Positions 41,611 through 51,485 of a DNA stretch of 64,000 bases are shown here, one piece after another. The notes beneath the pieces were generated by a model. The model saw only the letters and a program-made list of their open reading frames with translations, ran no database searches and was not told the origin of the DNA. Source of the DNA: Streptomyces hawaiiensis (GTDB lineage: Bacteria; Actinomycetota; Actinomycetes; Streptomycetales; Streptomycetaceae); assembly GCF_004803895.1 (NCBI RefSeq), contig NZ_CP021978.1:5890001-5954000 (forward strand), read 5' to 3'. The stretch's first letter is position 1. Each line of letters starts with the position of its first letter. A program made the translations under genes and the position numbers.

Positions 41611-42540
41611 ATGGCCGGTCCAGCGTTCCGCGCCGCCGCCGTCCGGGTGCGCGTCCCCGCCACCAGCGCCAACCTCGGCCCGGGCTTCGACGCCCTCGGC
41701 CTCGCGCTGGGCTTGTACGACGACGTGGTCGTCCGGGTGGCCGACTCCGGGCTGCACATCGACATCGCGGGTGAGGGAAGCGAGACGCTCCCGCGCGACG
41801 AGCAGCACCTTCTCGTACGTTCTCTGCGCACCGCCTTCGACCTGCTCGGCGGACAGCCGCGCGGTCTGGAGATCGTCTGCGCCAACCGCATTCCGCACGG
41901 CCGGGGCCTGGGCTCCTCCTCGGCGGCCATCTGCGCCGGGATCGTCGCCGCCCGCGCCGTGACCATAGGGGCCGACGCCAAACTCGACGACACCGCGCTG
42001 CTCGAACTCGCCACCGAGATCGAGGGCCACCCCGACAATGTCGCGGCGTGCCTGCTGGGCGGCTTCACGCTGTCCTGGATGGAGGGCGGCGCGGCCCGCG
42101 CGATCAGGATGGAGCCCGCGGATTCCATCGTTCCGGTGGTTTTCGTCCCCGGAAAGCCGGTCCTCACCGAAACCGCGCGCGGCCTGCTCCCGCGCACCGT
42201 GCCACACGTCGACGCGGCCACCAACGCCGGCCGGGCCGCTCTGCTCGTCGAGGCCCTCACCCGCCGCCCCGAACTGCTGCTGCCCGCCACCGAGGACCGT
42301 CTGCACCAGGAGTACCGTGCGCCGGCCATGCCCGAGAGCACGGCACTGGTGGAGCGGCTGCGGGGCGACGGCATCCCCGCGGTCATCTCCGGAGCCGGAC
42401 CGACGGTCATGGCGCTGGCCGACGCGGAGACCGCCGACAAGGTCGAGGCCCTGGCGGGCGCGGAGTGGGCCGCGAACCGGCTGCGGCTCGATCAGCAGGG
42501 CGCGAGCGTACTGCCGCTCGCGGCCTCCGGTGACATCTGA
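41611..42540 (+). CDS. thrB: Homoserine kinase
   Basis: A 309-residue GHMP kinase phosphorylating homoserine. It shows VPATSANLGPGFDALGLALG, the ATP loop PHGRGLGSSSAAICAG and SGAGPTVMAL. I start at ATG 41611, ten bases after AAGGAGAG. Confidence 0.95.
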   Translation: MAGPAFRAAAVRVRVPATSANLGPGFDALGLALGLYDDVVVRVADSGLHIDIAGEGSETLPRDEQHLLVRSLRTAFDLLGGQPRGLEIVCANRIPHGRGLGSSSAAICAGIVAARAVTIGADAKLDDTALLELATEIEGHPDNVAACLLGGFTLSWMEGGAARAIRMEPADSIVPVVFVPGKPVLTETARGLLPRTVPHVDAATNAGRAALLVEALTRRPELLLPATEDRLHQEYRAPAMPESTALVERLRGDGIPAVISGAGPTVMALADAETADKVEALAGAEWAANRLRLDQQGASVLPLAASGDI

Positions 42541-42942
42541 AAGCGCTCGATTGCCGGATTTCGAGAGGGGGAATGTTTGTTGGATCCGGTAGTGTTAATC
42601 TCAAGTCTGCACCCGACCCCACCATGGCGAGGTGCCTCGTGTCCCCGTCCGGGACAGACATTCTTCCGGGAGCCCCCCAAGCCGCACTGTGTTTTGTACG
42701 TCGGACCGTACGCCGTGCACGGACACTGAGCGGGGCGCAGGGCACGCTCCGGAACCGGTGCGACCACGCCGCGTGACACTGACACTGGGTGCCACGGCTC
42801 AAGGAAGCGCCATCACCAGATTCCTCCGCCGCTTAGGCGGACCACCGCCCCGGCACGGTTCACACCACACGGACCGAAGCCGGACAGCACAACCGGTCGC
42901 CGAGCCAGACAGGCCGACGTCCGCTCCAGGGAAGGACCCTTC
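42541..42942 (+). other. rho leader region
   Basis: About 400 bases without a supportable gene before rho. GGTAGTGTTAATCTCAAG near 42,590 looks like a -10 region (TAGTGT), which would leave a transcript leader of about 340 bases. Long rho leaders are known to serve autoregulation in several bacteria; that role here is inference. Confidence 0.5.
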
Positions 42943-45000
42943 GTGAGCGACACCACCGATCTGATGGGCGCACGTGTCGAGGAGACCGCTGCCGCGCCCG
43001 CCACGGACGCCTCCGCGCCTGCCACCGGTGCCGGCTCCCGGCGGCGCCGCGGTACCGGCCTCGACGGCATGGTGCTGGCCGAGCTGCAGCAGGTCGCATC
43101 CGGCCTCGGCATCAGGGGCACCGCGCGTATGCGCAAGAGCCAGCTGATCGAGGTCATCAAGGAGGCGCAGGCGTCCGGCGGCGCCGCTCCGGCCGCGAAG
43201 GCCGAGGCCCCCGCCGAGACCAAGCCCAAGCGCCGCGCCACCTCGCGGACCCGTACGGGCGACAACGCCGAGAAGGCGGACAAGAAGGCGGACGCGAAGG
43301 AGGCCTCGCAGGCCCCCGCGGACAAGGCCGACAAGGCCGTGGCCCAACAGCAGATCGAGATCCCCGGCCAGCCCGCCGGAGGCGCCTCCCGGTCGGGCGA
43401 GAACGAGCGCGGGGGAGACGACGCGCCCGAGCGTCGCCGTCGCCGGGCCACCGCCGAGGCCGGAGCCCCGGCCGCCGCCACGGAGACCATCGTCGCCGAG
43501 GCGAAGAACGACTCCAAGGCCGAGACGCCGGCGCAGTCGCAGCAGCAGTCCCAGAACAACGAGGCCAAGTCCGACGCCGGTGACGGCGAGGGCCGTCGTC
43601 GCGACCGCCGTGACCGCGGCCGTGACCGGGACCGCGACCGCGACCGGGACCGTCGCGGTGGCAAGGGCGACGACCAGCAGGGCGGCCAGCGCGGCCAGCA
43701 GCAGAGCCAGGGCGGCGGCGGCCGTCAGGACCGTGGCCAGCAGCAGCAGGACGACGACGACTTCGAGGGCGGCCGTCGTGGCCGTCGCGGGCGCTACCGC
43801 GACCGCCGGGGCCGTCGCGGCCGTGACGAGATGGGCCCCGAGCCGCAGCTCAACGAGGACGACGTCCTGATCCCCGTCGCGGGCATCCTGGACATCCTCG
43901 ACAACTACGCCTTCATCCGCACGTCCGGCTACCTGCCCGGCCCGAACGACGTGTACGTCTCCCTCGCCCAGGTTCGCAAGAACGGCCTGCGCAAGGGCGA
44001 CCACATCACCGGTGCCGTGCGCCAGCCCAAGGAAGGCGAGCGGCGCGAGAAGTTCAACGCGCTGGTGCGTCTGGACTCCGTCAACGGCATGGCGCCCGAA
44101 TCCGGGCGCGGGCGGCCGGAGTTCAACAAGCTGACGCCGCTGTACCCGCAGGACCGCCTCCGTCTGGAGACGGACCCGGGTGTCCTCACCACTCGCATCA
44201 TCGACCTCGTGTCGCCGATCGGTAAGGGTCAGCGTGGTCTGATCGTGGCGCCGCCGAAGACCGGCAAGACCATGATCATGCAGGCGATCGCCAACGCGAT
44301 CACGCACAACAACCCCGAGTGCCACCTGATGGTCGTCCTCGTCGACGAGCGTCCGGAAGAGGTCACCGACATGCAGCGGTCGGTGAAGGGCGAGGTCATC
44401 TCCTCGACCTTCGACCGCCCGGCCGAGGACCACACCACGGTCGCCGAGTTGGCCATCGAGCGCGCCAAGCGCCTGGTGGAACTGGGTCACGACGTGGTCG
44501 TGCTGCTCGACTCGATCACCCGTCTGGGCCGTGCGTACAACCTCGCCGCCCCGGCCTCCGGCCGCATCCTGTCCGGTGGTGTCGACTCGACGGCGCTGTA
44601 CCCGCCGAAGCGCTTCTTCGGTGCGGCCCGCAACATCGAGGACGGCGGCTCGCTGACCATCCTCGCCACCGCGCTGGTGGACACCGGGTCCCGCATGGAC
44701 GAGGTCATCTTCGAGGAGTTCAAGGGCACGGGCAACGCCGAGCTCAAGCTCGACCGGAAGCTCGCCGACAAGCGGATCTTCCCGGCGGTGGACGTCGACG
44801 CGTCCGGCACCCGTAAGGAAGAGATCCTGCTCGCCCCCGACGAGCTCGCCATCGTCTGGAAGCTGCGCCGGGTGCTGCACGCTCTCGACCAGCAGCAGGC
44901 GGTGGAGCTGCTTCTCGACAAGATGAAGCAGACGAAGTCGAACGCCGAGTTCCTGATGCAGATCCAGAAGACGACGCCGACGCCCGGCAACGGCGACTGA
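42943..45000 (+). CDS. rho: Transcription termination factor Rho
   Basis: A 685-residue Rho with the actinobacterial insertion. The N-terminus (LDGMVLAELQQVASGLGIRG) is the Rho_N helical domain. A disordered Arg/Gly/Asp/Gln-rich stretch (about residues 70-295, with RDRDRDRDR and QQQSQ runs) follows. Then comes the RNA-binding cold-shock-like domain (GILDILDNYAFIRTSGYLP) and the ATPase with Walker A VAPPKTGKTM and LLDSITRLGRAYN. It is an RNA-DNA helicase that ends transcription. GTG 42943 follows GAAGGA. Confidence 0.97.
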   Translation: MSDTTDLMGARVEETAAAPATDASAPATGAGSRRRRGTGLDGMVLAELQQVASGLGIRGTARMRKSQLIEVIKEAQASGGAAPAAKAEAPAETKPKRRATSRTRTGDNAEKADKKADAKEASQAPADKADKAVAQQQIEIPGQPAGGASRSGENERGGDDAPERRRRRATAEAGAPAAATETIVAEAKNDSKAETPAQSQQQSQNNEAKSDAGDGEGRRRDRRDRGRDRDRDRDRDRRGGKGDDQQGGQRGQQQSQGGGGRQDRGQQQQDDDDFEGGRRGRRGRYRDRRGRRGRDEMGPEPQLNEDDVLIPVAGILDILDNYAFIRTSGYLPGPNDVYVSLAQVRKNGLRKGDHITGAVRQPKEGERREKFNALVRLDSVNGMAPESGRGRPEFNKLTPLYPQDRLRLETDPGVLTTRIIDLVSPIGKGQRGLIVAPPKTGKTMIMQAIANAITHNNPECHLMVVLVDERPEEVTDMQRSVKGEVISSTFDRPAEDHTTVAELAIERAKRLVELGHDVVVLLDSITRLGRAYNLAAPASGRILSGGVDSTALYPPKRFFGAARNIEDGGSLTILATALVDTGSRMDEVIFEEFKGTGNAELKLDRKLADKRIFPAVDVDASGTRKEEILLAPDELAIVWKLRRVLHALDQQQAVELLLDKMKQTKSNAEFLMQIQKTTPTPGNGD

Positions 45001-45014
45001 GGCAATCTCTGCGC

Positions 45015-45047
45015 AAAGGGCCGCTCCCAGTAAGGGGGCGGCCCTTT
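45015..45047 (+). terminator. Terminator after rho
   Basis: A 10-bp stem AAAGGGCCGC (45015-45024) with GCGGCCCTTT (45038-45047), followed by TG-rich sequence. Confidence 0.85.
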
Positions 45048-45112
45048 GTGATGGTCGTGTGCACGTTAGGATCACGCTCTCTTCGAACTTGTGATCCCGA
45101 GGGGGGACATAC

Positions 45113-46912
45113 GTGGGTACACCCATGCCCGGGGGCGGTCGGCACAGACGCCGGATACGCATCGCACTGCCCGTCGCCGCGGCCGGTGTCGCCGCCGCCG
45201 TGGCCGGCGCGCTGCTGACGACGTCCGCCGGTGCGGCCACCCCGCTGCCGCAGCCGACGATCAAGCCCGCCACCAGCTCGCCCTCGCTCACCGAGCTGGA
45301 GAAGCGCGTCGCGGGCGCCATGGCCGGTGACGACGTCGCCGGCAAGACGAGCAAAGCCTCGCTCAGCGCGAACACCGCCCCGAGCCGCATCGACCCGAAG
45401 GTCATCGGCGGCAACGAGACCACCATCAGCACGGCCCCGTGGATGGCGCAGCTCCACTACTACGACGACCGGGGCACGTCGAGCACCGGCGACGACGTCG
45501 GCTTCTTCTGCGGCGGCGCCGTCGTCGCGCCGACGAAGATCCTCACCGCCGCGCACTGCGTCAAGGGCTACAACTGGAACGCCAACGGCGCCGTCGTCAC
45601 CGGCACCTCCCAGCTGCCCTCGGCCGACGGCACCGACCTGCACGGCGGCACCGTCACCGGCGTCTGGCGGCAGTGGAACCACCCGTCGTACAACGCGACG
45701 ACCATCGACAACGACATCGCGGTGCTGACCCTGCCCGTCCCGGTCAAGGCCACCCCGATCCGTATGACGACGTCCGGCGACACCACCTCGTACAAGGCCG
45801 GCACCAGCGCCAAGGTCTACGGCTGGGGCCGCACCAGCTCCACCAGCGACGACATCTCCGAGACGCTGAAGACCGCCACGCTGCCCGTGCAGTCCGACAC
45901 GACCTGCTCCGGCGCGTACGGCAGGGACTTCGTCAAGGGCCACATGGTCTGCGCGGGCAAGCCCGCCACCGGAAGCGACACCGGCACCGTCTCCGCCTGC
46001 AACGGCGACTCCGGCGGACCCCTGGTCGTCAACAACCGGATCGTCGGCGTCGTCTCCTGGGGCGTGACCGACTGCGTCGCCAAGGGCGCCTACAGCGTCT
46101 TCAGCAAGGTCAGCACGTACGTCGGCGCGGCCTACCCGCGCCTCGACGACACCAACGTCAGCGGCGACCACAAGGCCGACCTCTGGGTGCGCAACGCCTC
46201 CACCAAGACCGGCTACTCCAAGGACTCCAAGGGCACGTCGTTCGCCGCCCGCGAGTCATGGGGCAACTGGAACGGCGTGAACGTCGTCCTGCAGACCGAC
46301 CTCGACCGCGACGGCTACCAGGACCTGGTCTACCGGCGCAGCAGCGACGGCGACCTCTTCTGGACGCACTACGTCATCTCCAGCGGCACCTGGTCCACCA
46401 AGCAGATCGCCGACAACTGGAAGACCCGCACCCGGATCATCACCCCCGGTGACGTCACCGGCGACTACCTGCCCGACCTGCTCTCGGTCGACTCCGCGGG
46501 CGTCATGTGGATCTACCCGGGCAAGGGCAACGGCACCTTCGCGCCCCGCGTGAAGGTGGGCTCCGGCTGGAACCAGTACAACTCCGTGCGCGGCAAGGGC
46601 GACTACAACGGGGACGGCAAGACCGACCTGATCGCCCGCAGCAAGTCGGGCAGCTACCTCTACCTCTACAAGGGCACCGGCAAGGCCGGCTCGGGTGCGT
46701 TCTCGGCCCGGGTCAAGGTGCGCACGTGGGGCGGCTACAACGCCTTCGACGCGCCCGGCGACGTCACCGGCGACGGCAAGGCCGACTTCCTGGCCCGCAC
46801 CCCCGGGGGCACGCTCTACCTGTACCCGGGCACCGGCAAGGGGACCAGCGAGATCTTTGCCACAAGGAAGTCCGTGGGCACCGATTTCAAGCAGTACGAC
46901 ATCTTCGGCTGA
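45113..46912 (+). CDS. Secreted trypsin-like serine protease with FG-GAP/VCBS repeats
   Basis: A 599-residue secreted protein. The signal peptide (RIALPVAAAGVAAAVAGALL) is followed by a propeptide and a chymotrypsin-fold domain starting VIGGNETT. The triad is His in LTAAHC (about 148), Asp in DNDIAVL (about 200) and Ser in CNGDSGGPLV (about 297). The C-terminal 250 residues carry four or five FG-GAP-like units (DVTGDYLPDLLSVDS, DYNGDGKTDLIARS, DVTGDGKADFLART), probably a beta-propeller-like binding module. GTG 45113 follows GAGGGGGG. Confidence 0.93.
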   Translation: MGTPMPGGGRHRRRIRIALPVAAAGVAAAVAGALLTTSAGAATPLPQPTIKPATSSPSLTELEKRVAGAMAGDDVAGKTSKASLSANTAPSRIDPKVIGGNETTISTAPWMAQLHYYDDRGTSSTGDDVGFFCGGAVVAPTKILTAAHCVKGYNWNANGAVVTGTSQLPSADGTDLHGGTVTGVWRQWNHPSYNATTIDNDIAVLTLPVPVKATPIRMTTSGDTTSYKAGTSAKVYGWGRTSSTSDDISETLKTATLPVQSDTTCSGAYGRDFVKGHMVCAGKPATGSDTGTVSACNGDSGGPLVVNNRIVGVVSWGVTDCVAKGAYSVFSKVSTYVGAAYPRLDDTNVSGDHKADLWVRNASTKTGYSKDSKGTSFAARESWGNWNGVNVVLQTDLDRDGYQDLVYRRSSDGDLFWTHYVISSGTWSTKQIADNWKTRTRIITPGDVTGDYLPDLLSVDSAGVMWIYPGKGNGTFAPRVKVGSGWNQYNSVRGKGDYNGDGKTDLIARSKSGSYLYLYKGTGKAGSGAFSARVKVRTWGGYNAFDAPGDVTGDGKADFLARTPGGTLYLYPGTGKGTSEIFATRKSVGTDFKQYDIFG

Positions 46913-46952
46913 AATTGCAGGTGAGCGGGTCTCACCCCGCAGCGACGAACAC

Positions 46953-46989
46953 GGACTGTGCCCACCGTTCCACGCGGTGGGCGCAGTCC
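46953..46989 (+). terminator. Terminator after the protease gene
   Basis: A 15-bp stem with one G-T pair, GGACTGTGCCCACCG (46953-46967) with CGGTGGGCGCAGTCC (46975-46989). Confidence 0.85.
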
Positions 46990-47118
46990 GTTGTGCAACC
47001 CTTTCCCGAGTTTCTCCGTCTGACCAGGTGGGGCGACGATGGTGCGAGGAAGGTCTTCTCCGGCCACGCCTGGCACTGACCGCAGGGGGTAACCGACCGT
47101 AGAAGAGCTGAGGAGTAC

Positions 47119-48255
47119 ATGTCCGCCGAGAGCACGCCGGGTCCGGGTATACCGGGCGACACCGGCATCAACGGAGCGCGTCACCGCGGCAAGGGCAGGC
47201 GCCGCAAGCCCCAGAAGCGTCGCAAGGGCCTGCTGATCACGGCCTGGACCGCCGCGGGCATCGTCGTGCTGGGCGGCGCCGGGGCCGGGTACCTGTACTT
47301 CAAGCTCAACGGCAACCTCAAGAGCGTCGACATCGACCAGGCCCTCGGTGCGGACCGGCCCAAGAAGGCCGACAACGGCTCGGAGAACATCCTCGTCCTC
47401 GGCTCCGACACCCGCGCCGGCGGCAACAAGAAGCTCGGCGGCGGCACCGACGACGGCAGCGCCCGCTCCGACACGGCGATGATCGTGCACGTCTACAAGG
47501 GCCACAAGAAGGCCAGCGTGGTCTCCATCCCGCGCGACACCCTGATCGACCGTCCCTCGTGCACGGACACCAAGGGCGACGAGTACCCCGCCGCGCGCAG
47601 CGTGATGTTCAACTCCGCGTACTCCACCGGCGGGGCCGCCTGCGCCGTGAAGACCGTCGAGTCGATCACCGACCTGCGTATGGACCATTATCTGGAGGTC
47701 GACTTCTCCGGCTTCCAGAAGCTCATCGACGACCTCGGCGGCGTCGAGATCACCACGACCAAGAGCATCGACGACCCCGACAGCCATCTGAAGCTGAAGG
47801 CCGGCACCCACACGCTCGACGGCGAGCAGGCCCTCGGTCTGGTCCGCACCAGACACGGCGTCGGCGACGGCTCCGACCTGGGCCGGATCCAGCTCCAGCA
47901 GGCCTTCATCAAGGCCCTGGTCAACCAGATCAAGGACGTCGGCGTCTTCTCGGACCCGAAGAAGCTGCTCGACCTCGCCGAGACCGCGACCAAGACGGTG
48001 ACGACCGACTCCGACCTCGGCTCGGTCAACAAGCTCGCCTCCTTCGCGAGCGGCCTCAAGGGCATCGGCCCGTCCAACATGCACATGATCACGATGCCGG
48101 TGGCCTACGACCCGGCCGACCCCAACCGCGTCCTCCTCCAGGAGAAGAAGGCCGACCAGATCTGGAAGGCCCTGGAGAACGACAGGCCGATCCCCAAGAG
48201 CGCGACAAAGGGCAACGCCTCGGGCGAGGCCAAGGGCGTCGTGACCGCACCCTGA
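47119..48255 (+). CDS. LytR-CpsA-Psr (LCP) family cell-wall glycopolymer ligase
   Basis: A 378-residue type II membrane protein. A basic N-terminus is followed by TM GLLITAWTAAGIVVLGGAGAGYLYF (about 37-61) and the LCP domain, with ILVLGSDTR, SDTAMIVHVYKG, VSIPRDTLI, the LRMDHYLEVDFSGFQKLID stretch and GLVRTRH. LCP enzymes transfer glycopolymers from lipid carriers to peptidoglycan outside the cell. WecA, encoded 5 kb further on, could supply such carriers. Confidence 0.92.
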   Translation: MSAESTPGPGIPGDTGINGARHRGKGRRRKPQKRRKGLLITAWTAAGIVVLGGAGAGYLYFKLNGNLKSVDIDQALGADRPKKADNGSENILVLGSDTRAGGNKKLGGGTDDGSARSDTAMIVHVYKGHKKASVVSIPRDTLIDRPSCTDTKGDEYPAARSVMFNSAYSTGGAACAVKTVESITDLRMDHYLEVDFSGFQKLIDDLGGVEITTTKSIDDPDSHLKLKAGTHTLDGEQALGLVRTRHGVGDGSDLGRIQLQQAFIKALVNQIKDVGVFSDPKKLLDLAETATKTVTTDSDLGSVNKLASFASGLKGIGPSNMHMITMPVAYDPADPNRVLLQEKKADQIWKALENDRPIPKSATKGNASGEAKGVVTAP

Positions 48256-48269
48256 CGGGCACCACCCTC

Positions 48270-48335
48270 AGGGGCGCGGGGCTGTGTCGATGTGCGGCTC
48301 CGCCGCGGGGCGCGACAAGCCCCCACCGGCCCGCG
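48270..48335 (+). repeat. Streptomyces intergenic palindromic repeat
   Basis: The stretch AGGGGCGCGGGGCTGTGTCG through GCGACAAGCCCCCACC folds with GGGGC/GCCCC ends and inner GCGGC/GCCGC. It is a longer relative of the element at 23782. It probably terminates the LCP transcript. Confidence 0.7.
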
Positions 48336-48465
48336 GGGAATAGATCACAACAACCCCCGGTTTTGGGAGTAGGCCCCAGTCCTGGCAGACTGGTACGTCG
48401 GCCCCGGTTCACGCTCCCGCACCCCGCGGCAGCGACCCGGCGCCCTCCCGAACCTAGGAGACACC

Positions 48466-48687
48466 TTGAAGCGCGACATCCACCCCGAGTACGTCGAGAC
48501 GCAGGTCAGCTGCACCTGTGGCGCGTCGTTCACCACCCGCAGCACCATCGAGTCCGGTGCCATCCGTGCCGATGTCTGCTCCGAGTGCCACCCGTTCTAC
48601 ACGGGCAAGCAGAAGATCCTCGACACCGGTGGCCGTGTGGCCCGCTTCGAGGCCCGCTTCGGCAAGGCCGCCGGCTCCAAGAAGTAG
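48466..48687 (+). CDS. rpmE: 50S ribosomal protein L31 (zinc form)
   Basis: A 73-residue L31 starting at TTG 48466 behind TAGGAG. It keeps four cysteines (SCTCGAS and CSECHPFYTG) expected to bind zinc, so it is the C+ type that is replaced under zinc starvation by a Zur-controlled paralogue in Streptomyces. Confidence 0.96.
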   Translation: MKRDIHPEYVETQVSCTCGASFTTRSTIESGAIRADVCSECHPFYTGKQKILDTGGRVARFEARFGKAAGSKK

Positions 48688-48795
48688 CGAGCCTCAATTC
48701 GCCGGTCCACGGAAGCGCCCCCCACACCGGGCGCTCCGGGACCGGCGTTTTTGGTCGCCCGCCCTTCACCCCCGTCCGCACACAGGAGCCCCAAG

Positions 48796-49872
48796 ATGTT
48801 CGAGGCCGTCGAGGAACTCGTCGCCGAGCACGCCGACCTGGAGAAGAAGCTCGCCGACCCGTCGGTCCACTCCGACCAGGCCAACGCGCGCAAGCTGAAC
48901 AAGCGTTACGCCGAGCTCACCCCCATCGTCGCCACGTACCGCTCCTGGACGCAGATGGGCGACGACATCGGGGCCGCGCGTGAACTGGGCGCCGACGACC
49001 CGGAGTTCGCCGCCGAGGTCAAGGAGCTGGAGAAGGCGCGCGAGGAGCTGACGGAGAAGCTGCGGCTTCTTCTCGTCCCGCGCGACCCCAGCGACGACAA
49101 GGACGTCATCCTCGAGATCAAGGCGGGCGCGGGCGGCGACGAGTCGGCGCTCTTCGCCGGCGACCTGCTGCGCATGTACCTGCGCTACGCCGAGCGCGTC
49201 GGCTGGAAGACCGAGATCATCGACGCCACCGAGTCCGAGCTGGGCGGCTACAAGGACGTCCAGGTCGCCGTGAAGACCAAGGGCGGCCAGGGAGCCACCG
49301 AGCCCGGCCAGGGCGTCTGGGCGCGGATGAAGTACGAGGGCGGCGTGCACCGCGTGCAGCGCGTGCCCGCGACGGAGTCCCAGGGCCGCATCCACACCTC
49401 CGCGGCCGGTGTGCTCGTCACGCCCGAGGCCGAGGAGGTCGACGTCGAGATCAACCCGAACGACCTCCGCATCGACGTCTACCGGTCCTCCGGGCCCGGC
49501 GGACAGTCCGTCAACACCACCGACTCGGCCGTGCGCATCACGCACATTCCGACCGGAGTCGTCGCCTCCTGCCAGAACGAGAAGAGCCAGCTGCAGAACA
49601 AGGAGCAGGCACTGCGTATCCTGCGCTCCAGGCTGCTCGCGGCGGCGCAGGAGGAAGCGGAGAGGGAGGCCGCCGACGCCCGCCGCAGCCAGGTCCGCAC
49701 GGTCGACCGATCCGAGAAGATCCGCACGTACAACTTCCCGGAGAACCGCATCTCCGACCACCGCGTCGGCTTCAAGGCGTACAACCTGGACCAGGTCCTG
49801 GACGGCGACCTCGACGCGGTGATCCAGGCCTGCGTCGACGCGGACTCGGCTGCGAAGCTGGCGGCCGCGTAA
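48796..49872 (+). CDS. prfA: Peptide chain release factor 1
   Basis: A 358-residue RF1. The codon-recognition region is in the HRVQRVPATESQGRIHTSA domain and the peptidyl-tRNA hydrolysis GGQ is at about residue 235 (SSGPGGQSVN). It ends translation at UAA and UAG. Start ATG 48796 behind AGGAG. Confidence 0.97.
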   Translation: MFEAVEELVAEHADLEKKLADPSVHSDQANARKLNKRYAELTPIVATYRSWTQMGDDIGAARELGADDPEFAAEVKELEKAREELTEKLRLLLVPRDPSDDKDVILEIKAGAGGDESALFAGDLLRMYLRYAERVGWKTEIIDATESELGGYKDVQVAVKTKGGQGATEPGQGVWARMKYEGGVHRVQRVPATESQGRIHTSAAGVLVTPEAEEVDVEINPNDLRIDVYRSSGPGGQSVNTTDSAVRITHIPTGVVASCQNEKSQLQNKEQALRILRSRLLAAAQEEAEREAADARRSQVRTVDRSEKIRTYNFPENRISDHRVGFKAYNLDQVLDGDLDAVIQACVDADSAAKLAAA

Positions 49873-49873
49873 G

Positions 49874-49903
49874 GCACGTGCGAGCACGTACGAGCACGTA
49901 CGA
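49874..49903 (+). repeat. Three 10-bp tandem units before prmC
   Basis: GCACGTGCGA, GCACGTACGA, GCACGTACGA fill the short prfA-prmC gap, just upstream of the GGAGGA ribosome binding site. Confidence 0.75.
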
Positions 49904-49921
49904 GTAATACGGAGGACTTGC

Positions 49922-50767
49922 GTGAACCTGCTGCTCGCGGAGGTGGCCCAGGCCACCCAGCGGCTCGCCGACGCCGGCGTGCCCTCGCCGCGTACCGACG
50001 CGGAGGAACTCGCCGCGTTCGTGCACGGCGTCAAGCGCGGCGAGCTGCACTCCGTCAAGGACTCCGACTTCGACGCCCGCTACTGGGAGGTCATCGCCCG
50101 CCGCGAGGCCCGCGAACCGCTCCAGCACATCACCGGGCGCGCCTACTTCCGCTATCTGGAACTCCAGGTCGGCCCCGGGGTGTTCGTACCGCGGCCCGAG
50201 ACGGAGTCCGTGGTCGGCTGGGCCATAGACGCCGTACGGGCCATGGACGTCGTCGAGCCGTGCATCGTCGACCTGTGCACCGGCTCCGGCGCCATCGCGC
50301 TCGCCCTCGCCCAGGAGGTGCCGCGCTCGCGTGTGCACGCCGTCGAGCTGTCCGAGGACGCCCTGCGGTGGACCCGCAAGAACGTCGAGGGCTCCAGGGT
50401 CGACCTGCGGCAGGGCAACGCCCTCACGGCCTTCCGCGACCTGGACGGCCAGGTCGACCTGGTCATCACCAACCCGCCGTACATCCCGCTCACCGAGTGG
50501 GAGTACGTCGCCCCCGAGGCGCGGGACTACGACCCCGACATGGCCCTCTTCTCCGGCGAGGACGGCCTCGACCTCATCCGCGGCCTGGAACGCACCGCGC
50601 ACCGGCTGCTGCGCCCGGGCGGCGTGGTCGTCGTCGAGCACGCCGACACCCAGGGCGGCCAGGTGCCGTGGATCTTCGCCGAGGACCGCGGCTGGACCGA
50701 CGCGGCCGACCACCCGGACCTGAACAACCGCCCGCGTTTCGCCACGGCCCGCAAGGCCCTGCCGTGA
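49922..50767 (+). CDS. prmC: Release factor glutamine methyltransferase
   Basis: A 281-residue SAM-dependent methyltransferase modifying the GGQ glutamine of release factors. It has the SAM loop IVDLCTGSGAIALAL and the catalytic NPPYIP. Its position right after prfA is conserved in bacteria. Confidence 0.96.
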   Translation: MNLLLAEVAQATQRLADAGVPSPRTDAEELAAFVHGVKRGELHSVKDSDFDARYWEVIARREAREPLQHITGRAYFRYLELQVGPGVFVPRPETESVVGWAIDAVRAMDVVEPCIVDLCTGSGAIALALAQEVPRSRVHAVELSEDALRWTRKNVEGSRVDLRQGNALTAFRDLDGQVDLVITNPPYIPLTEWEYVAPEARDYDPDMALFSGEDGLDLIRGLERTAHRLLRPGGVVVVEHADTQGGQVPWIFAEDRGWTDAADHPDLNNRPRFATARKALP

Positions 50768-50835
50768 GCACACCGGGCACCCCGCGGTCTTCGCGGACTT
50801 CATCCCAGCAGCACGTGTACGAGGAGGCCAGCTAA
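50764..50835 (+). CDS. Possible 23-residue ORF between prmC and tsaC
   Basis: GTG 50764 overlaps the prmC stop (GTGA), and the frame ends at TAA 50835, three bases before tsaC. The peptide is hydrophilic (STPGTPRSSRTSSQQHVY). Its own end contains the GAGGAGG used by tsaC, so it could be a translated coupler rather than a functional peptide. Confidence 0.3.
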   Translation: MSTPGTPRSSRTSSQQHVYEEAS

Positions 50836-50837
50836 AG

Positions 50838-51485
50838 ATGGCACGGCGATACGACACCAACGACGCGACCGACCGTGTGACCGGTCTGCGCGAGGCAGCG
50901 TCCGCCGTCCGCCGTGGCGAGCTCGTGGTGCTGCCGACGGACACGGTGTACGGCATCGGCGCCGACGCGTTCTCCTCGGAGGCGGTCGCCGACCTGCTGG
51001 AGGCGAAGGGCCGGGGCCGCAACATGCCCACCCCCGTCCTCATCGGCTCCCCGAACACGCTGCACGGCCTCGTCACGGACTTCTCCGAGCTGGCCTGGGA
51101 GCTGGTCGACGCCTTCTGGCCGGGCGCGCTCACGCTCGTCGCCCGGCACCAGCCGTCCCTGCAGTGGGACCTCGGGGACACCCGTGGCACGGTCGCCGTG
51201 CGCATGCCACTGCACCCGGTCGCCATCGAGCTGCTGACCGAGGTCGGCCCCATGGCCGTCTCCTCCGCCAACCTGACCGGCCACCCGGCGCCGGAGGACT
51301 GCGACTCCGCGCAGGAGATGCTCGGCGACTCCGTCTCCGTCTACCTCGACGGCGGCCCGACCCCCGGCAACGTCCCGTCGTCGATCGTCGACGTGACCCG
51401 TGAGGTGCCGTTGCTGCTGCGCGCGGGTGCCATCACGGCGGACGAGCTGCGAAAGGTCGTACCCGACCTCGAGGTGGCGAATTGA
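50838..51485 (+). CDS. tsaC: L-threonylcarbamoyladenylate synthase (TsaC/Sua5 family)
   Basis: A 215-residue YrdC-domain enzyme making threonylcarbamoyl-AMP for the t6A37 modification of tRNA. It shows LVVLPTDTVYGIGADAF, the NMPTPVLIG loop and PMAVSSANLTGHPAP. GAGGAGG lies ten bases before ATG 50838. Confidence 0.93.
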   Translation: MARRYDTNDATDRVTGLREAASAVRRGELVVLPTDTVYGIGADAFSSEAVADLLEAKGRGRNMPTPVLIGSPNTLHGLVTDFSELAWELVDAFWPGALTLVARHQPSLQWDLGDTRGTVAVRMPLHPVAIELLTEVGPMAVSSANLTGHPAPEDCDSAQEMLGDSVSVYLDGGPTPGNVPSSIVDVTREVPLLLRAGAITADELRKVVPDLEVAN

